From assembly GCA_020723345.1 (NCBI GenBank), contig DYJA01000069.1, positions 1 to 32,720 on the forward strand: a stretch of DNA of 32,720 nt, read 5' to 3'. This document shows, in pieces, positions 1-8,247 of this stretch (positions are counted from its first letter, which is position 1; every line of letters begins with the position of its first letter). Both the position numbers and the translations under genes were made by a program. Under the pieces are notes generated by a model. That model was not told the origin of the DNA. It worked only from the letters and a program-made list of their open reading frames with translations, and did not search any database. Origin of the DNA: Candidatus Aquidulcis sp. Lineage in GTDB: Bacteria > Chloroflexota > Anaerolineae > UBA4142.

Positions 1-144
1 CACGGGCGGCTCGCCCGTCGCAGCGCGAGCCAGCGGCTCGCGCAACAGTCCCTTCTTCTTCGCCTTCTTTGCCCTCTGTTGCCTTCTGTGCCGTCTCATG
101 CCCTCTTATGTCCTCTTATCCCTTCTTGCTTTCCGGAGGAATAG
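1..144. other. Leader region of rhaA with hairpin and pyrimidine repeats
   Basis: No gene is seen here. Positions 23-43 form a perfect 9-bp hairpin (GCGCGAGCC, loop AGC, GGCTCGCGC). From about 51 to 130 the plus strand is a pyrimidine-rich run made of degenerate units about 10 bases long resembling CCTCTTATGT and CCTTCTGTGC. The hairpin may end an upstream transcript that is cut off by the window edge. The run may be one of the low-complexity intergenic repeats seen elsewhere in the window. The ribosome-binding site GGAGG of rhaA lies at about 135-139. Confidence 0.5.
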
Positions 145-1410
145 ATGAACGATCAGCAAATTCAGCAAGCGTATCAAATTGCGAAGGAACGTTACGCGGA
201 ACTCGGTGTTGACACCGACAAGGCACTCGACGCGCTCGCGCAGATTCCGTTGAGTTTGCACTGCTGGCAAGGTGACGACGTGACCGGCTTTGAGAATGCG
301 GGCGAAGAATTGGGCGGCGGAATCGCGGCAACCGGCAACTATCCCGGCAAAGCGCGCACTGCCGACGAACTGCGCCACGATCTCGATTTGGCGTACCGGC
401 TCATTCCCGGCAGGCATCGTTTGAATCTCCACGCGTTGTACGCCGAGACCGGCGGCAAGCGGGTCGAGCGCAACGAACTGCGTCCCGAACATTTCGCCGC
501 GTGGATCGATTGGGCAAAACAAAATGATCACGCGCTCGATTTCAACCCGACGTTGTTTTCGCATCCCAAAGCCGCGAGCGGTTTTACGCTCGCGAGTTAC
601 GACAAAGGGATTCGCAAATTTTGGATCGAACATTGCATCGCCTGTCGCAAAATCGGCGAGGCGTTTGGACGCGAACTGGGTTCGGCGTGCGTCACGAATA
701 TTTGGATTCCCGATGGACTGAAAGACACTCCGGCGAACCGTCGGACGCCGCGTGAATTGTTGCGTCAATCGCTTGATACGATTCTGGCAGAGAAGATCGA
801 TCCCGCGTACAATCTCGACGCGGTCGAAGGAAAATTGTTTGGGCTGGGGTCGGAGAGTTACGTCGTCGGCTCGCACGAATTCTATCTCGGCTACGCGATT
901 GCGAATCGCGTGTTGCTCACGTTGGACACGGGACACTTTCATCCGACCGAAACGATTGCCGACAAAATCTCGGCGGTGATGCTGTACGTCAACGAATTGC
1001 TCCTGCACGTCAGCCGCGGCGTGCGGTGGGACAGCGATCACGTCGTCACTTTTTCCGACGACTCGCAACTCATCGCGCAGGAACTCGTGCGCGGCGGCTA
1101 CTTGGAGCGCGTTCACATCGGCTTGGATTATTTCGACGCGAGCATCAATCGGATCGCGGCATGGGTGATCGGCGCGCGGAACACGCTGCGCGCGCTGCTG
1201 TTCGCTTTGCTCGAACCGATAGAGCAATTGCGTGTGCTCGAAATCGGCGGCGATTACACCGCGCGCCTCGCGCTCTTGGAAGAACTCAAAGGACTGCCGT
1301 CCGGCGCGATGTGGGATTTTTATTGCTTGCGGCAAGGCGTTCCAGTTGGATTCGCGTTTATGGATTTGATCAAAGAGTACGAGGAACGCGAACTGGCGAA
1401 GCGCGGCTGA
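145..1410 (+). CDS. rhaA: L-rhamnose isomerase
   Basis: Cytoplasmic metal-dependent enzyme that converts L-rhamnose to L-rhamnulose, the first step of the rhamnose catabolic route. The product is 421 residues, close to the length of E. coli RhaA (419). The family signature near the start reads [17 protein letters not shown] (residues 34-50). The acidic and histidine residues expected around the metal sites are visible in the segments [20 protein letters not shown] and RWDSDHV. The ATG is chosen because GGAGGA sits six bases or so upstream. No rhamnulokinase, aldolase or regulator follows, so partner genes must lie to the left of the window or elsewhere. The gene has the same high-GC codon use as its neighbours. 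Family assignment is firm; activity on other aldoses cannot be excluded. Confidence 0.95.
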   Translation: MNDQQIQQAYQIAKERYAELGVDTDKALDALAQIPLSLHCWQGDDVTGFENAGEELGGGIAATGNYPGKARTADELRHDLDLAYRLIPGRHRLNLHALYAETGGKRVERNELRPEHFAAWIDWAKQNDHALDFNPTLFSHPKAASGFTLASYDKGIRKFWIEHCIACRKIGEAFGRELGSACVTNIWIPDGLKDTPANRRTPRELLRQSLDTILAEKIDPAYNLDAVEGKLFGLGSESYVVGSHEFYLGYAIANRVLLTLDTGHFHPTETIADKISAVMLYVNELLLHVSRGVRWDSDHVVTFSDDSQLIAQELVRGGYLERVHIGLDYFDASINRIAAWVIGARNTLRALLFALLEPIEQLRVLEIGGDYTARLALLEELKGLPSGAMWDFYCLRQGVPVGFAFMDLIKEYEERELAKRG

Positions 1411-1528
1411 AGACCTATCGAGTTTCCGCCGAAGGCGAACCCGCCAAATCTCGGTAAAGGTTCATGGGGTCAAAGAAACGGTCACGCGATGCCAACGGGT
1501 GTGGAACTTGGCGGCTCTAAAAAGGGCT

Positions 1529-1557
1529 AGTGAACAGTGAACGGTGAACAGTCGACA
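1529..1557. repeat. AACAGTG heptamer repeat, copy 1
   Basis: The stretch reads AGTGAACAGTGAACGGTG and then AACAGTCGACAG, built from seven-base units of the type AACAGTG. The same word family is found at 3236-3315 and 24149-24215, always between genes. Confidence 0.7.
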
Positions 1558-1662
1558 GAGCGATCGTCAATCATTTGCCGACACGCCGCTGCGAGGGGCG
1601 GCGGCGTTCGGCTATTCTTATGGTCGAAAAGAGTTCAGTCAAGCCAACCGGAACGCCAAAGT

Positions 1663-1874
1663 CATGGTAACGGATAACGTGATCGTGACTCTCCGCGAAC
1701 TATTGCCACATGATTGGCAAGTCCGCTCGCACAAGCGACTGAATACTGAACACGAGATATTCGTCTGGGCGACCGCGTCGTGATCAAGCGACGCGGCGCG
1801 TTGCTGGGTTGGAGAAAAACGACGCTCGCTTGATGATGTTGAGCGCGCAATTAAAGCAACAAAACCCGCGTTGA
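1663..1874 (+). pseudogene. Possible remnant of an unidentified gene
   Basis: The frame starting at the ATG at 1663 gives MVTDNVIVTLRELLPHDWQV and then about 20 more residues before a stop at 1781-1783. Shifting frame allows reading to a stop at 1872-1874, which abuts a hairpin with a T tract. No domain is recognised, no ribosome-binding site is clear, and part of the sequence (AATACTGAACAC) also occurs in a repeat at about 3283, so even this part may be repeat DNA. The call is tentative. Confidence 0.2.
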
Positions 1875-1899
1875 GCCGCTTCAGCGCGGCTTTCTTTTT
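1874..1899 (+). terminator. Probable intrinsic terminator
   Basis: A 6-bp stem AGCCGC / GCGGCT with loop TTCAGC (1874-1891) is followed by a T-rich tract TTTCTTTTT. It lies just after the in-frame stop of the possible gene remnant and before the promoter of the next gene. Confidence 0.55.
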
Positions 1900-1924
1900 G
1901 AGATGAAATCTTGGCGTAATTTGG

Positions 1925-1953
1925 TTGACAGCGGCTATTCTTGCGCGTATACT
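1925..1953 (+). promoter_or_regulatory. Sigma-70 type promoter of the OpgC-like gene
   Basis: A perfect -35 TTGACA (1925-1930), a 17-base spacer and a near-perfect -10 TATACT (1948-1953) lie immediately upstream of the coding start at 1969. Transcription should begin around 1960, leaving a leader of only about 9 bases, so the message may be nearly leaderless. Confidence 0.8.
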
Positions 1954-1968
1954 TGAAGCGTCTTTTCG

Positions 1969-3195
1969 ATGGGAAGTATGGCAGAGCAAAGCGATCTCAA
2001 ACCTCAACCGAATAAAGCGGTCGCCATCGCGTTGCCGCACAGTTTGCCGGAGCTCGCCGCGCTGATCCGCGCGACGGTTGAAGGTTGGCGGTATCCCGTC
2101 GCCGAAAAACGCGATCTGCGGTTGGATTTCCTGCGCGGGTTCGCGGTGTTGGTGATGGTCGTCGATCATTTCGGCGGCGCGTCGTGGCTCTACCTCATCA
2201 CCGGCAACAATTCCTTCTTCACCTCCGGCGCGGAAGCGTTCGTCCTGATCTCCGGCATGGTTGTCGGCATCGTCTACGGCGGGATCGCGCGCAAAGACGG
2301 ATTGCGCGCCGCGGTCGTCAAAGCGTGGCAGCGCGCGTGGACGTTGTACAAACTGACGATCGTGATGACGCTTGGACTCGCCATCATCTCTAATTTCTAT
2401 CAATTGCCCTGGGCAAAAGGGGTTGATATACGCGACCCAATCGCGTTTACGATCAACGTGATCTTGCTCCGGCAAACGTACTACCTCGCCGATATTCCGC
2501 TGCTGTACACGTTATTGATGGCATTCGCGCCAGTGGGGCTTTGGCTGCTTGAGCGGAACCACACGCGCTTGCTGATGATCGGTTCGTTCGTCATCTGGGT
2601 CTTTTTCCAATATGTCAACGCGGAACAAATTATAATTGCGCCCATCGCCGGCAACACGACGTTTCACCCGGCGGCGTGGCAATTGCTGTTCTTTTGGGCG
2701 ATGGCGTTCGGCTATCATCGCAACGCGATTTACGCGCGTGTCAGCACCGTGCCGAAATGGTCCTACTTTTTATTCTCGACGATGCTGTTCGTCTGGTTGT
2801 TGCACTTGTACTCGACCGAAGCCAAAGTACTCGCGCGCTTGTACCCCGGCATGGATATGGCGGCGATTGTCCACGCATTGTTCGACAAAAGCATCGTCGC
2901 GCCGGGACGAATTCTCGCGACGATCATCGTTTTCCAGTTCGCGTACTTGCTCTGCACCTTTTTCTGGAAACCGATTTGGGGAATCATCGGGTGGTTCTTC
3001 TTGCCGTTGGGACAAAACGCGCTGTACAGTTACACGATGCACGTCGTCATCATCGGTCTGTTTTACGTCGCGTTGCCCTTGTTGCCCGGCATTCAAGAGA
3101 TGGGCACGTTCAACACGGGCTTGCAACTCGGCGTGCTCTTTTTGCTCTGGTGGTTGATCCGGCGGCAGTTCGCGTTCGACATCGTGCCGCGTTGA
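1969..3195 (+). CDS. OpgC-family integral membrane protein (acyltransferase-like)
   Basis: The protein has 408 residues, with a hydrophilic N-terminus of about 60 residues and then around ten hydrophobic segments. The motif RLDFLRGFAVLVMVVDHFGG (residues from about 49) is typical of the OpgC family, which is related to acyltransferase-3 proteins. OpgC of proteobacteria succinylates periplasmic glucans. No glucan synthesis genes (opgG, opgH) are seen here, so the substrate is unknown, and modification of another envelope glycan is an inference. The gene lies behind a consensus promoter. A second in-frame ATG at 1978 is possible. The start at 1969 is kept, but neither has a good ribosome-binding site. 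The gene is followed by a repeat-bearing gap and then a cell-wall synthase, so an envelope role fits the context. Confidence 0.8.
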   Translation: MGSMAEQSDLKPQPNKAVAIALPHSLPELAALIRATVEGWRYPVAEKRDLRLDFLRGFAVLVMVVDHFGGASWLYLITGNNSFFTSGAEAFVLISGMVVGIVYGGIARKDGLRAAVVKAWQRAWTLYKLTIVMTLGLAIISNFYQLPWAKGVDIRDPIAFTINVILLRQTYYLADIPLLYTLLMAFAPVGLWLLERNHTRLLMIGSFVIWVFFQYVNAEQIIIAPIAGNTTFHPAAWQLLFFWAMAFGYHRNAIYARVSTVPKWSYFLFSTMLFVWLLHLYSTEAKVLARLYPGMDMAAIVHALFDKSIVAPGRILATIIVFQFAYLLCTFFWKPIWGIIGWFFLPLGQNALYSYTMHVVIIGLFYVALPLLPGIQEMGTFNTGLQLGVLFLLWWLIRRQFAFDIVPR

Positions 3196-3235
3196 GTTTT
3201 TCTTCTGGAACTTTCCCGCTCCGCGTCTCGTCTTG

Positions 3236-3315
3236 ACAGTAGACAGTCGCCAGTAGACAGTCGCCAGTCTCATTCGACGACGGAATACTGAACACTGCAT
3301 ACTGTTTACCGTTCA
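3236..3315. repeat. AACAGTG-type repeat, copy 2, with 14-mer tandem
   Basis: The 14-base unit AGTAGACAGTCGCC is repeated twice in tandem (3238-3251 and 3252-3265) and followed by a third partial copy. The rest to about 3315 is made of related words (AATACTGAACACTG, TACCGTTCACT). It fills most of the gap in front of the penicillin-binding protein gene. The TTGACA at 3233 is part of this repeat. Confidence 0.7.
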
Positions 3316-3327
3316 CTTTGTTCAACT

Positions 3328-6258
3328 ATGAAACGTTCTCCGCCTAAAGATCTCCCGCGCGCCCAGCCGACCAAACCGCGTGTGACCGCGCGCGGTCTCG
3401 CGCTCGCCTTCGCGCGGATTGCGACCGTTGCCGTCGTCACCGCGATCATCGTCGCGTGCATGATGATCGTCGGCGCGATTGGCGCGTACGCGTATTTCGC
3501 GCAAGCGCTGCCGCCGCCGGAACGACTTGCCGGATACGTGCCCGCGCAGTCCACAAAAATCTACGACCGCAACGGCGAATTGCTCTTCGAAGCGTTCGAT
3601 CCGAACGCGGGCAAGCGCACCGTCGTGCCGATCTCCAAAATTCCGCTCGTGCTGAAACAGGCGACGATTGCGACGGAAGACCCCAGTTTTTATTCCAACA
3701 CCGGGATCGATCCGCGCGGGATCGCACGCGCGGCGTACTATTATTTGCGCTACGGCAAACCGGTCGCGGGCGGCGGCAGCACGATCACGCAGCAACTCGT
3801 CCGCAATACGCTCATCACGCCCGACCCGACGTTCGAACGCAAAATCCGCGAGGCGATGCTCGCCGTCGAAATCACGCGGCGCTATTCCAAGGATCAGATT
3901 CTCGAATATTATTTGAACGCGATTCCGTACGGCAATCTCGCGTACGGCATACAAGCCGCGTCCGAAACGTACTTTAACAAGCGCGTCGAAGAATTGAATC
4001 TCGCCGAAGCGTCGCTCCTCGCGGGTCTGCCGCAAGCGCCCGCGCTCTGGGATCCGTGCGCGAATCCCGACGGCGCGCTCGCGCGGCAGCGCGTCGTGCT
4101 GAATCTGATGATCGAAGCCGAATATCTCACGCGTGAACAGGCGGATGCCGCCGCCGCCGAAATGGCAAAGACGCTCAAAGCCGACGCGTTCGATTTACGG
4201 TGCGATCAGGGCGTCAGCATCAAAGCGCCGCATTTCGTCGTCTACGTGCGCCAACTTTTGGAAGAGCAGTACGGTCCCGAAGTCGTTTACAAAGGCGGCT
4301 TGCAGGTGACGACGACGCTCGATTTGAAATTGCAAAAACTCGCGGAAGAAGAAGCGCGCAAACAGATCGACGCGCTGAAAGACAAGAACGTGACGAACGC
4401 GTCGCTCATCGCGCTCGACCCCAAGACCGGCGAAATCTTGGCGATGCTCGGCAGCGTGGATTTCTTCGACAAGAAAATCGACGGGCAAGTAAATGTCGCG
4501 GTGCGGCTGCGTCAGCCGGGCTCGTCGATCAAACCGATCAACTACGTCACCGCGTTTCAAAAAGGGTGGACGCCCGCGACCGTCATCGCCGATGTCAAAA
4601 CCGAATTTCCGATCCAAGGTCAACCGGCGTACGTCCCCGAAAATTACGATCAGCGCGAACATGGTCTCGTCAACGTTCGCACCGCGCTCGCGTCGTCGTT
4701 CAACATTCCGGCGGTCAAGACGCTGCAATTCGTCACCGTCACCGCGATGATCGACACCGCGCGCAGGTTCGGCATCGCGACATTTCAAGATCCGAAAAAT
4801 TACGGACTCGCGTTGACGCTCGGCGGCGGCGATGTGAAATTGCTCGAATTGACCGGCGCGTACGCGGTCTTTGCGAACGGCGGCGTGCGCGCGCCGCCGA
4901 CGCCGTTCTTGAAAATCACCGATCCGGTCGGCAAAGTGCTCGTCGATCTGCGCGCGAATCCGCCGAAAGGAACCCCGGTCGTCGACGCGCGCTATGCGTA
5001 CCAAATCACGAGCATTTTGAGCGATGCGAACGCGCGCGCGGCGGGCTTCGGTCAAAACGCGACGCTGCGTCTCTCGCGACCGGCGGCGGTGAAGACCGGA
5101 ACGACGAACGATTGGCGCGACAATTGGACGCTGGGGTACACGCCGGACCTCGTGACCGGCGTGTGGGTTGGCAACGCGAACAATTCGGAAATGGAACACA
5201 TCAGCGGCGTCACGGGCGCGGGACCGTTGTGGCACAATTTTATGGAGCGCGCGCTTGCGGGAAAACCGGCGCAGGAATTTCGCGCGCCGTCGAATATGGT
5301 GCAAGTCGAAGTGTGCGACGAATCCGGTTTGCTGCCGACGGAGTACTGTCCGCCCGATCATCGGCACAACGAAATTTTTCTCGCGGAGCAAGCGCCGATT
5401 CAGCAAGACAATGTCTGGCAGAAGATCAAAATCGATCGCACGAATAATTTGCTCGGTACGGAACTTTGTCCCGATCTCGTCGACGAAAAAATTTTCGCGG
5501 TCTATCCGCCCGAAGCGCGGCAATGGGCAATCGATCACAACATCCCGCAGCCGCCGACCGACTATTCCCCGAACTGTCCGATTCCCGCCGGACCAACTGC
5601 AACACCTGGTCCGAAGCCGTTCATGTCGATCACATCGCCGCGCGAATGGAATTATCTCTCCGGCAAAGTCCCGATCATGGGCACCGTTTCGATGCCGAAC
5701 TTTGATCGTTACACGATTCAAGTTGGGATGGGACACGATCCGCAGAATTGGATTTTGTTGACGACCGGCGGATCGCAGGTGCAAGACAATGTGCTGACGA
5801 CCTGGGACACGACGAAATTCGCCGACGGCGCGTACACCATTCGTCTCGCGATGTACGATCGCGCCGGGCAGAGTTTCGGCGGACGCGTCAAGGTTTTCGT
5901 CGGCAACATTCCGACGCTCACGCCGCGCCCCTCGCTCACGCCGACGCGCACGCTCACGCCGTTACCCTCCGCGACCGCGCTGCCGCCGACGTTGACGCGC
6001 ACGCGCACCGCGACCGCCATTCCGCCGACAGTGACGATCACACCGACGGTGATGATCACGCCGACGGTGACAATCACACCAACTGCGACAAGTACCCCAA
6101 CGCCACTTCGTACCGCGACGGCGACGGCAACGCGCACCGCGACTGCCGCGCCGCCGACCGCAACGACCGCGTCACCAACTACAACATCAACTGTGACACC
6201 AACGCGCACGCCGACTGCCACTGCGACGGCGACGGCAACCGCGACGAAAAAGCCGTAA
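3328..6258 (+). CDS. Class A penicillin-binding protein (PBP1A-like transglycosylase/transpeptidase)
   Basis: Bifunctional peptidoglycan synthase of 976 residues, anchored by one membrane segment (about 31-58), with the rest outside the cell. The GT51 glycosyltransferase domain covers about 65-250, with the catalytic glutamate in ATEDPSFY (E117) and the GGGSTITQQL motif (148-157). The transpeptidase domain covers about 350-640, with the serine nucleophile in SSIK (S399, K402), the second motif SFN (457-459) and KTGT (589-592). A linker and an Ig-like region (about 740-855) follow. The last 115 or so residues form a tail rich in Thr, Pro, Ala and Ser (repeats such as TPTVTITPT), probably disordered. 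All catalytic motifs are intact. No clear ribosome-binding site precedes the ATG, and a terminator follows directly. Confidence 0.95.
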   Translation: MKRSPPKDLPRAQPTKPRVTARGLALAFARIATVAVVTAIIVACMMIVGAIGAYAYFAQALPPPERLAGYVPAQSTKIYDRNGELLFEAFDPNAGKRTVVPISKIPLVLKQATIATEDPSFYSNTGIDPRGIARAAYYYLRYGKPVAGGGSTITQQLVRNTLITPDPTFERKIREAMLAVEITRRYSKDQILEYYLNAIPYGNLAYGIQAASETYFNKRVEELNLAEASLLAGLPQAPALWDPCANPDGALARQRVVLNLMIEAEYLTREQADAAAAEMAKTLKADAFDLRCDQGVSIKAPHFVVYVRQLLEEQYGPEVVYKGGLQVTTTLDLKLQKLAEEEARKQIDALKDKNVTNASLIALDPKTGEILAMLGSVDFFDKKIDGQVNVAVRLRQPGSSIKPINYVTAFQKGWTPATVIADVKTEFPIQGQPAYVPENYDQREHGLVNVRTALASSFNIPAVKTLQFVTVTAMIDTARRFGIATFQDPKNYGLALTLGGGDVKLLELTGAYAVFANGGVRAPPTPFLKITDPVGKVLVDLRANPPKGTPVVDARYAYQITSILSDANARAAGFGQNATLRLSRPAAVKTGTTNDWRDNWTLGYTPDLVTGVWVGNANNSEMEHISGVTGAGPLWHNFMERALAGKPAQEFRAPSNMVQVEVCDESGLLPTEYCPPDHRHNEIFLAEQAPIQQDNVWQKIKIDRTNNLLGTELCPDLVDEKIFAVYPPEARQWAIDHNIPQPPTDYSPNCPIPAGPTATPGPKPFMSITSPREWNYLSGKVPIMGTVSMPNFDRYTIQVGMGHDPQNWILLTTGGSQVQDNVLTTWDTTKFADGAYTIRLAMYDRAGQSFGGRVKVFVGNIPTLTPRPSLTPTRTLTPLPSATALPPTLTRTRTATAIPPTVTITPTVMITPTVTITPTATSTPTPLRTATATATRTATAAPPTATTASPTTTSTVTPTRTPTATATATATATKKP

Positions 6259-6260
6259 TG

Positions 6261-6289
6261 AAAACCCCGACTTGCAAAGTCGGGGTTTT
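6261..6289 (+). terminator. Intrinsic terminator after the penicillin-binding protein gene
   Basis: A perfect 13-bp stem AAAACCCCGACTT / AAGTCGGGGTTTT with loop GCA begins two bases after the stop codon and ends in a T run. Its symmetry lets it act on both strands. Confidence 0.9.
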
Positions 6290-6319
6290 CATCGACCGCA
6301 ACATTGGCGATTGAGTTCC

Positions 6320-6358
6320 GAATGGCTCGCGTGATCGATCAAATCACGCGAGCCATTC
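6320..6358. repeat. Perfect 16-bp inverted repeat at the end of the sigma-factor gene
   Basis: The arms at 6320-6335 and 6343-6358 are perfectly complementary (GAATGGCTCGCGTGAT / ATCACGCGAGCCATTC) with a 7-base loop. One arm encodes the last residues of the sigma factor (EWLA) and includes its stop codon at 6344-6346. There is no T tract on either side, so it is not a standard terminator. It may protect the 3' end of the minus-strand message or act together with the neighbouring terminator. Confidence 0.8.
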
Positions 6359-7306
6359 TGCGCACAGACGAATCATTTCCTCAGACCCGCGCAAACGCGC
6401 CAGCGCGCGCGACTTGATGACCTGAATGTTCCCCGGCGTCGTTCGCAACTGCTCCGCCACTTGACTGAAACTCTTGTCATTCAGGAACAACTCGACGATG
6501 ACCTGCGCGTGCGTCTCGTTCTTCAGTTCGGCGCGGATCGCATCGACGAGTTGTTGTCGCAGATCCGCATGCAGAACATCCTCAAACTCCGCCGATGTGC
6601 TGTCGTCGGCGCAGTCTGCCCAATCCTGGCTGGGCGCGCCATCGTCGGGCGATGCATCGCTCGGATTGATCGCGATGATGAGCCACAATTCTCGTTCACC
6701 AACGCGCGCGTGTTTCAATTGCGCCCGGAAATGCTCGCGGATGGTGTTCAGCAGGATCAGATTGCACCAGTTGAGAAAACTGCCCGGCGCACGACATTGC
6801 TCCAAGTGCCGCCAGATCCTGAACAGGGCTTGCTGCGCGCAATCTTCGGCGATCTGGATGTCGTGAGTTTTGAACAGCGCCGTGCGGTACAGATGCCGCG
6901 CCAGTTCGTCAAACGCGCGGCGCTGGCGCGGGCTGCCGGTTTCGGCGCACGCGGCGTACAGGACGAAACAGTATTGATGGATCGTCGCGCGCTCGATCAC
7001 GCGTGTCGCCGTCTGACTGGGTAGATTGTTATGCCGCGTTTGCGCATCGGCGTAAACTGCTTGGATGAATGGTTCTGGATCTGTCACCAATGCCCAACCC
7101 CGGCGGGCAAGCATCCGCATCACCGCGGCACGCCGATCCTCCAGTCTGTCCACTGCTCGCTGCGCCGTTTCGTCCAAGAGTTCAATGAGAGCCGGGTTTC
7201 TTAGGACCTGGCTCTCTGTTTTCGTTTTGCTTTCTGGAACAGCCGCAGCGCGCATCTCTGCGTGGGTCAATTCAATTGGCGCGCACACGATTGGCTGCGT
7301 TTTCAT
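6344..7306 (-). CDS. Sigma-70-family (ECF-like) RNA polymerase sigma factor
   Basis: Predicted 320-residue protein that would direct RNA polymerase to a special set of promoters. An N-terminal extension of about 125 residues has no recognised domain. It is followed by a region-2-like segment (about 131-185, AFDELARHLYRTALFKTHD, then CAQQALFRIWRHLEQ) and a region-4 helix-turn-helix (about 258-308, FSQVAEQLRTTPGNIQVIKS). Typical ECF factors are near 200 residues, so the extension is unusual and may be a sensory or inhibitory part. The start at 7306 is chosen because GGGAGG lies eight bases upstream; an ATG at 7312 is too close to it. It overlaps the end of the upstream membrane-protein gene by 35 bases, so the two are translationally linked. 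Confidence 0.8.
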   Translation of the reverse strand: MKTQPIVCAPIELTHAEMRAAAVPESKTKTESQVLRNPALIELLDETAQRAVDRLEDRRAAVMRMLARRGWALVTDPEPFIQAVYADAQTRHNNLPSQTATRVIERATIHQYCFVLYAACAETGSPRQRRAFDELARHLYRTALFKTHDIQIAEDCAQQALFRIWRHLEQCRAPGSFLNWCNLILLNTIREHFRAQLKHARVGERELWLIIAINPSDASPDDGAPSQDWADCADDSTSAEFEDVLHADLRQQLVDAIRAELKNETHAQVIVELFLNDKSFSQVAEQLRTTPGNIQVIKSRALARLRGSEEMIRLCAEWLA

Positions 7307-7979
7307 CGCCATTTCCTCCCGTTGGAATCGAAAGCGTCTCGTTGGGTTGACGTTTGACGATTTGAAGATCAGGCGTCTGGCGTTCCTGCCGCGCCTGCAC
7401 CGCGACTTGGAGTTCCATCGCGCGTCGCCGCTCGATCCACTCTTGCGCGTGCGCGGCGCGTTCTTTCGCGCGGGCGAGTGTGACCGTCGCGTAAGCGACA
7501 CAGATCGTCAGCGTGATTGTGACGATGGCGATCAACATCAGCGCGACAGTTTCCGTCACTGCCGCGCGTGTGCGCGCTTCCTCGACGCGCGCAACCTCGA
7601 CGGCGATCTCGGTTGCCTTTGCAGCGGCTTGTTGCGCGTTCAGGTTCTGTTGCTGCGCGATCTCAGTTTGTTTCGCCGCGAGCGCGATCAGTGTTGCCTG
7701 CGCCAGCGCGTTGTCGACTTGGGCGCGCATCGCTGCGTGCATCGCCGTTTGGTGTACGGGGATTTCGGTCACGCGGGCGATCGCGACTTGACGCGTTTCA
7801 GTCGCATCGATCACCGCCACCGTTTGTTTTACGGCGAGTCGCGTGACTTCCGCCCGCACTTGCGCGTTCGTCGGATTCACCCTCTCCGTGTCGGCGATCA
7901 AGATTCCCATCCCCACCGCGCCGCCCAGGACGACGATGAGGAAAACGACGAGGGGCGTGTAGTTGGTTTGGTAAATCAT
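7272..7979 (-). CDS. Two-helix membrane protein with coiled coil, partner of the sigma factor
   Basis: The protein has 235 residues and no recognised family. A first membrane helix spans about 9-28, a long Ala/Gln/Thr-rich helical region (about 40-140) is probably coiled coil, a second membrane helix spans about 145-168, and a charged cytoplasmic-type tail follows. The start is well supported: AAGGAGGTCC precedes the ATG. It is the first gene of a two-gene minus-strand unit and overlaps the sigma-factor gene. By position it could control the sigma factor, as membrane anti-sigma factors do, but no known anti-sigma domain is visible, so this is an inference. Confidence 0.75.
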   Translation of the reverse strand: MIYQTNYTPLVVFLIVVLGGAVGMGILIADTERVNPTNAQVRAEVTRLAVKQTVAVIDATETRQVAIARVTEIPVHQTAMHAAMRAQVDNALAQATLIALAAKQTEIAQQQNLNAQQAAAKATEIAVEVARVEEARTRAAVTETVALMLIAIVTITLTICVAYATVTLARAKERAAHAQEWIERRRAMELQVAVQARQERQTPDLQIVKRQPNETLSIPTGGNGDENAANRVRAN

Positions 7980-8247
7980 CGGACCTCCTTTCCGGGAAAC
8001 TGCGATCCTCCCGAACGATTTTCACGCCGAAAAATTAGCGTGACTTGTATCCACACGGTACGCCTTCTCTGATTTTTTCGCGTGACGAAGCGGTGTCGCC
8101 TGTCTATTTTCTTTCTTGCAAAAGGTGGTGGAACGCGCGGCGTTCTGCCAGAGGTTTGCCAGATGATTGATAGACCTTGCTCAAGCGCGTCGGGCGGTCT
8201 TGCGGCATAATCAGTCGAGAATTCAACACGGCTTTGAGGTGGCTTGG

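Larger units (their letters stand above)
1411..1968. other. 558-base gap with repeat and possible gene remnant
   Basis: No convincing gene lies between rhaA and the OpgC-like gene. It holds a heptamer-type repeat (about 1529-1557), a short open frame at 1544-1783 with no recognisable domain, a terminator-like hairpin at 1874-1899 and a consensus promoter at 1925-1953. The residues from about 1663 (MVTDNVIVTLRELLPHDWQV) look protein-like, but the frame breaks off. Another frame, ending in a TGA at 1872-1874, stops exactly at the hairpin. This suggests the decayed tail of a former gene. Confidence 0.4.

Noticed and set aside
106-1335. 409-residue open frame on the minus strand opposite rhaA
   Set aside because: It is a shadow of the well-recognised rhaA gene; no family motif or ribosome-binding site.
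3233-3238. TTGACA as a -35 box for the penicillin-binding protein gene
   Set aside because: It overlaps the edge of the heptamer-type repeat and has no -10 at a fitting distance.
4195-5784. 529-residue open frame on the minus strand inside the penicillin-binding protein gene
   Set aside because: It is Arg-rich, has no recognisable domain and lies fully opposite a gene with intact catalytic motifs. It reflects high GC codon bias.
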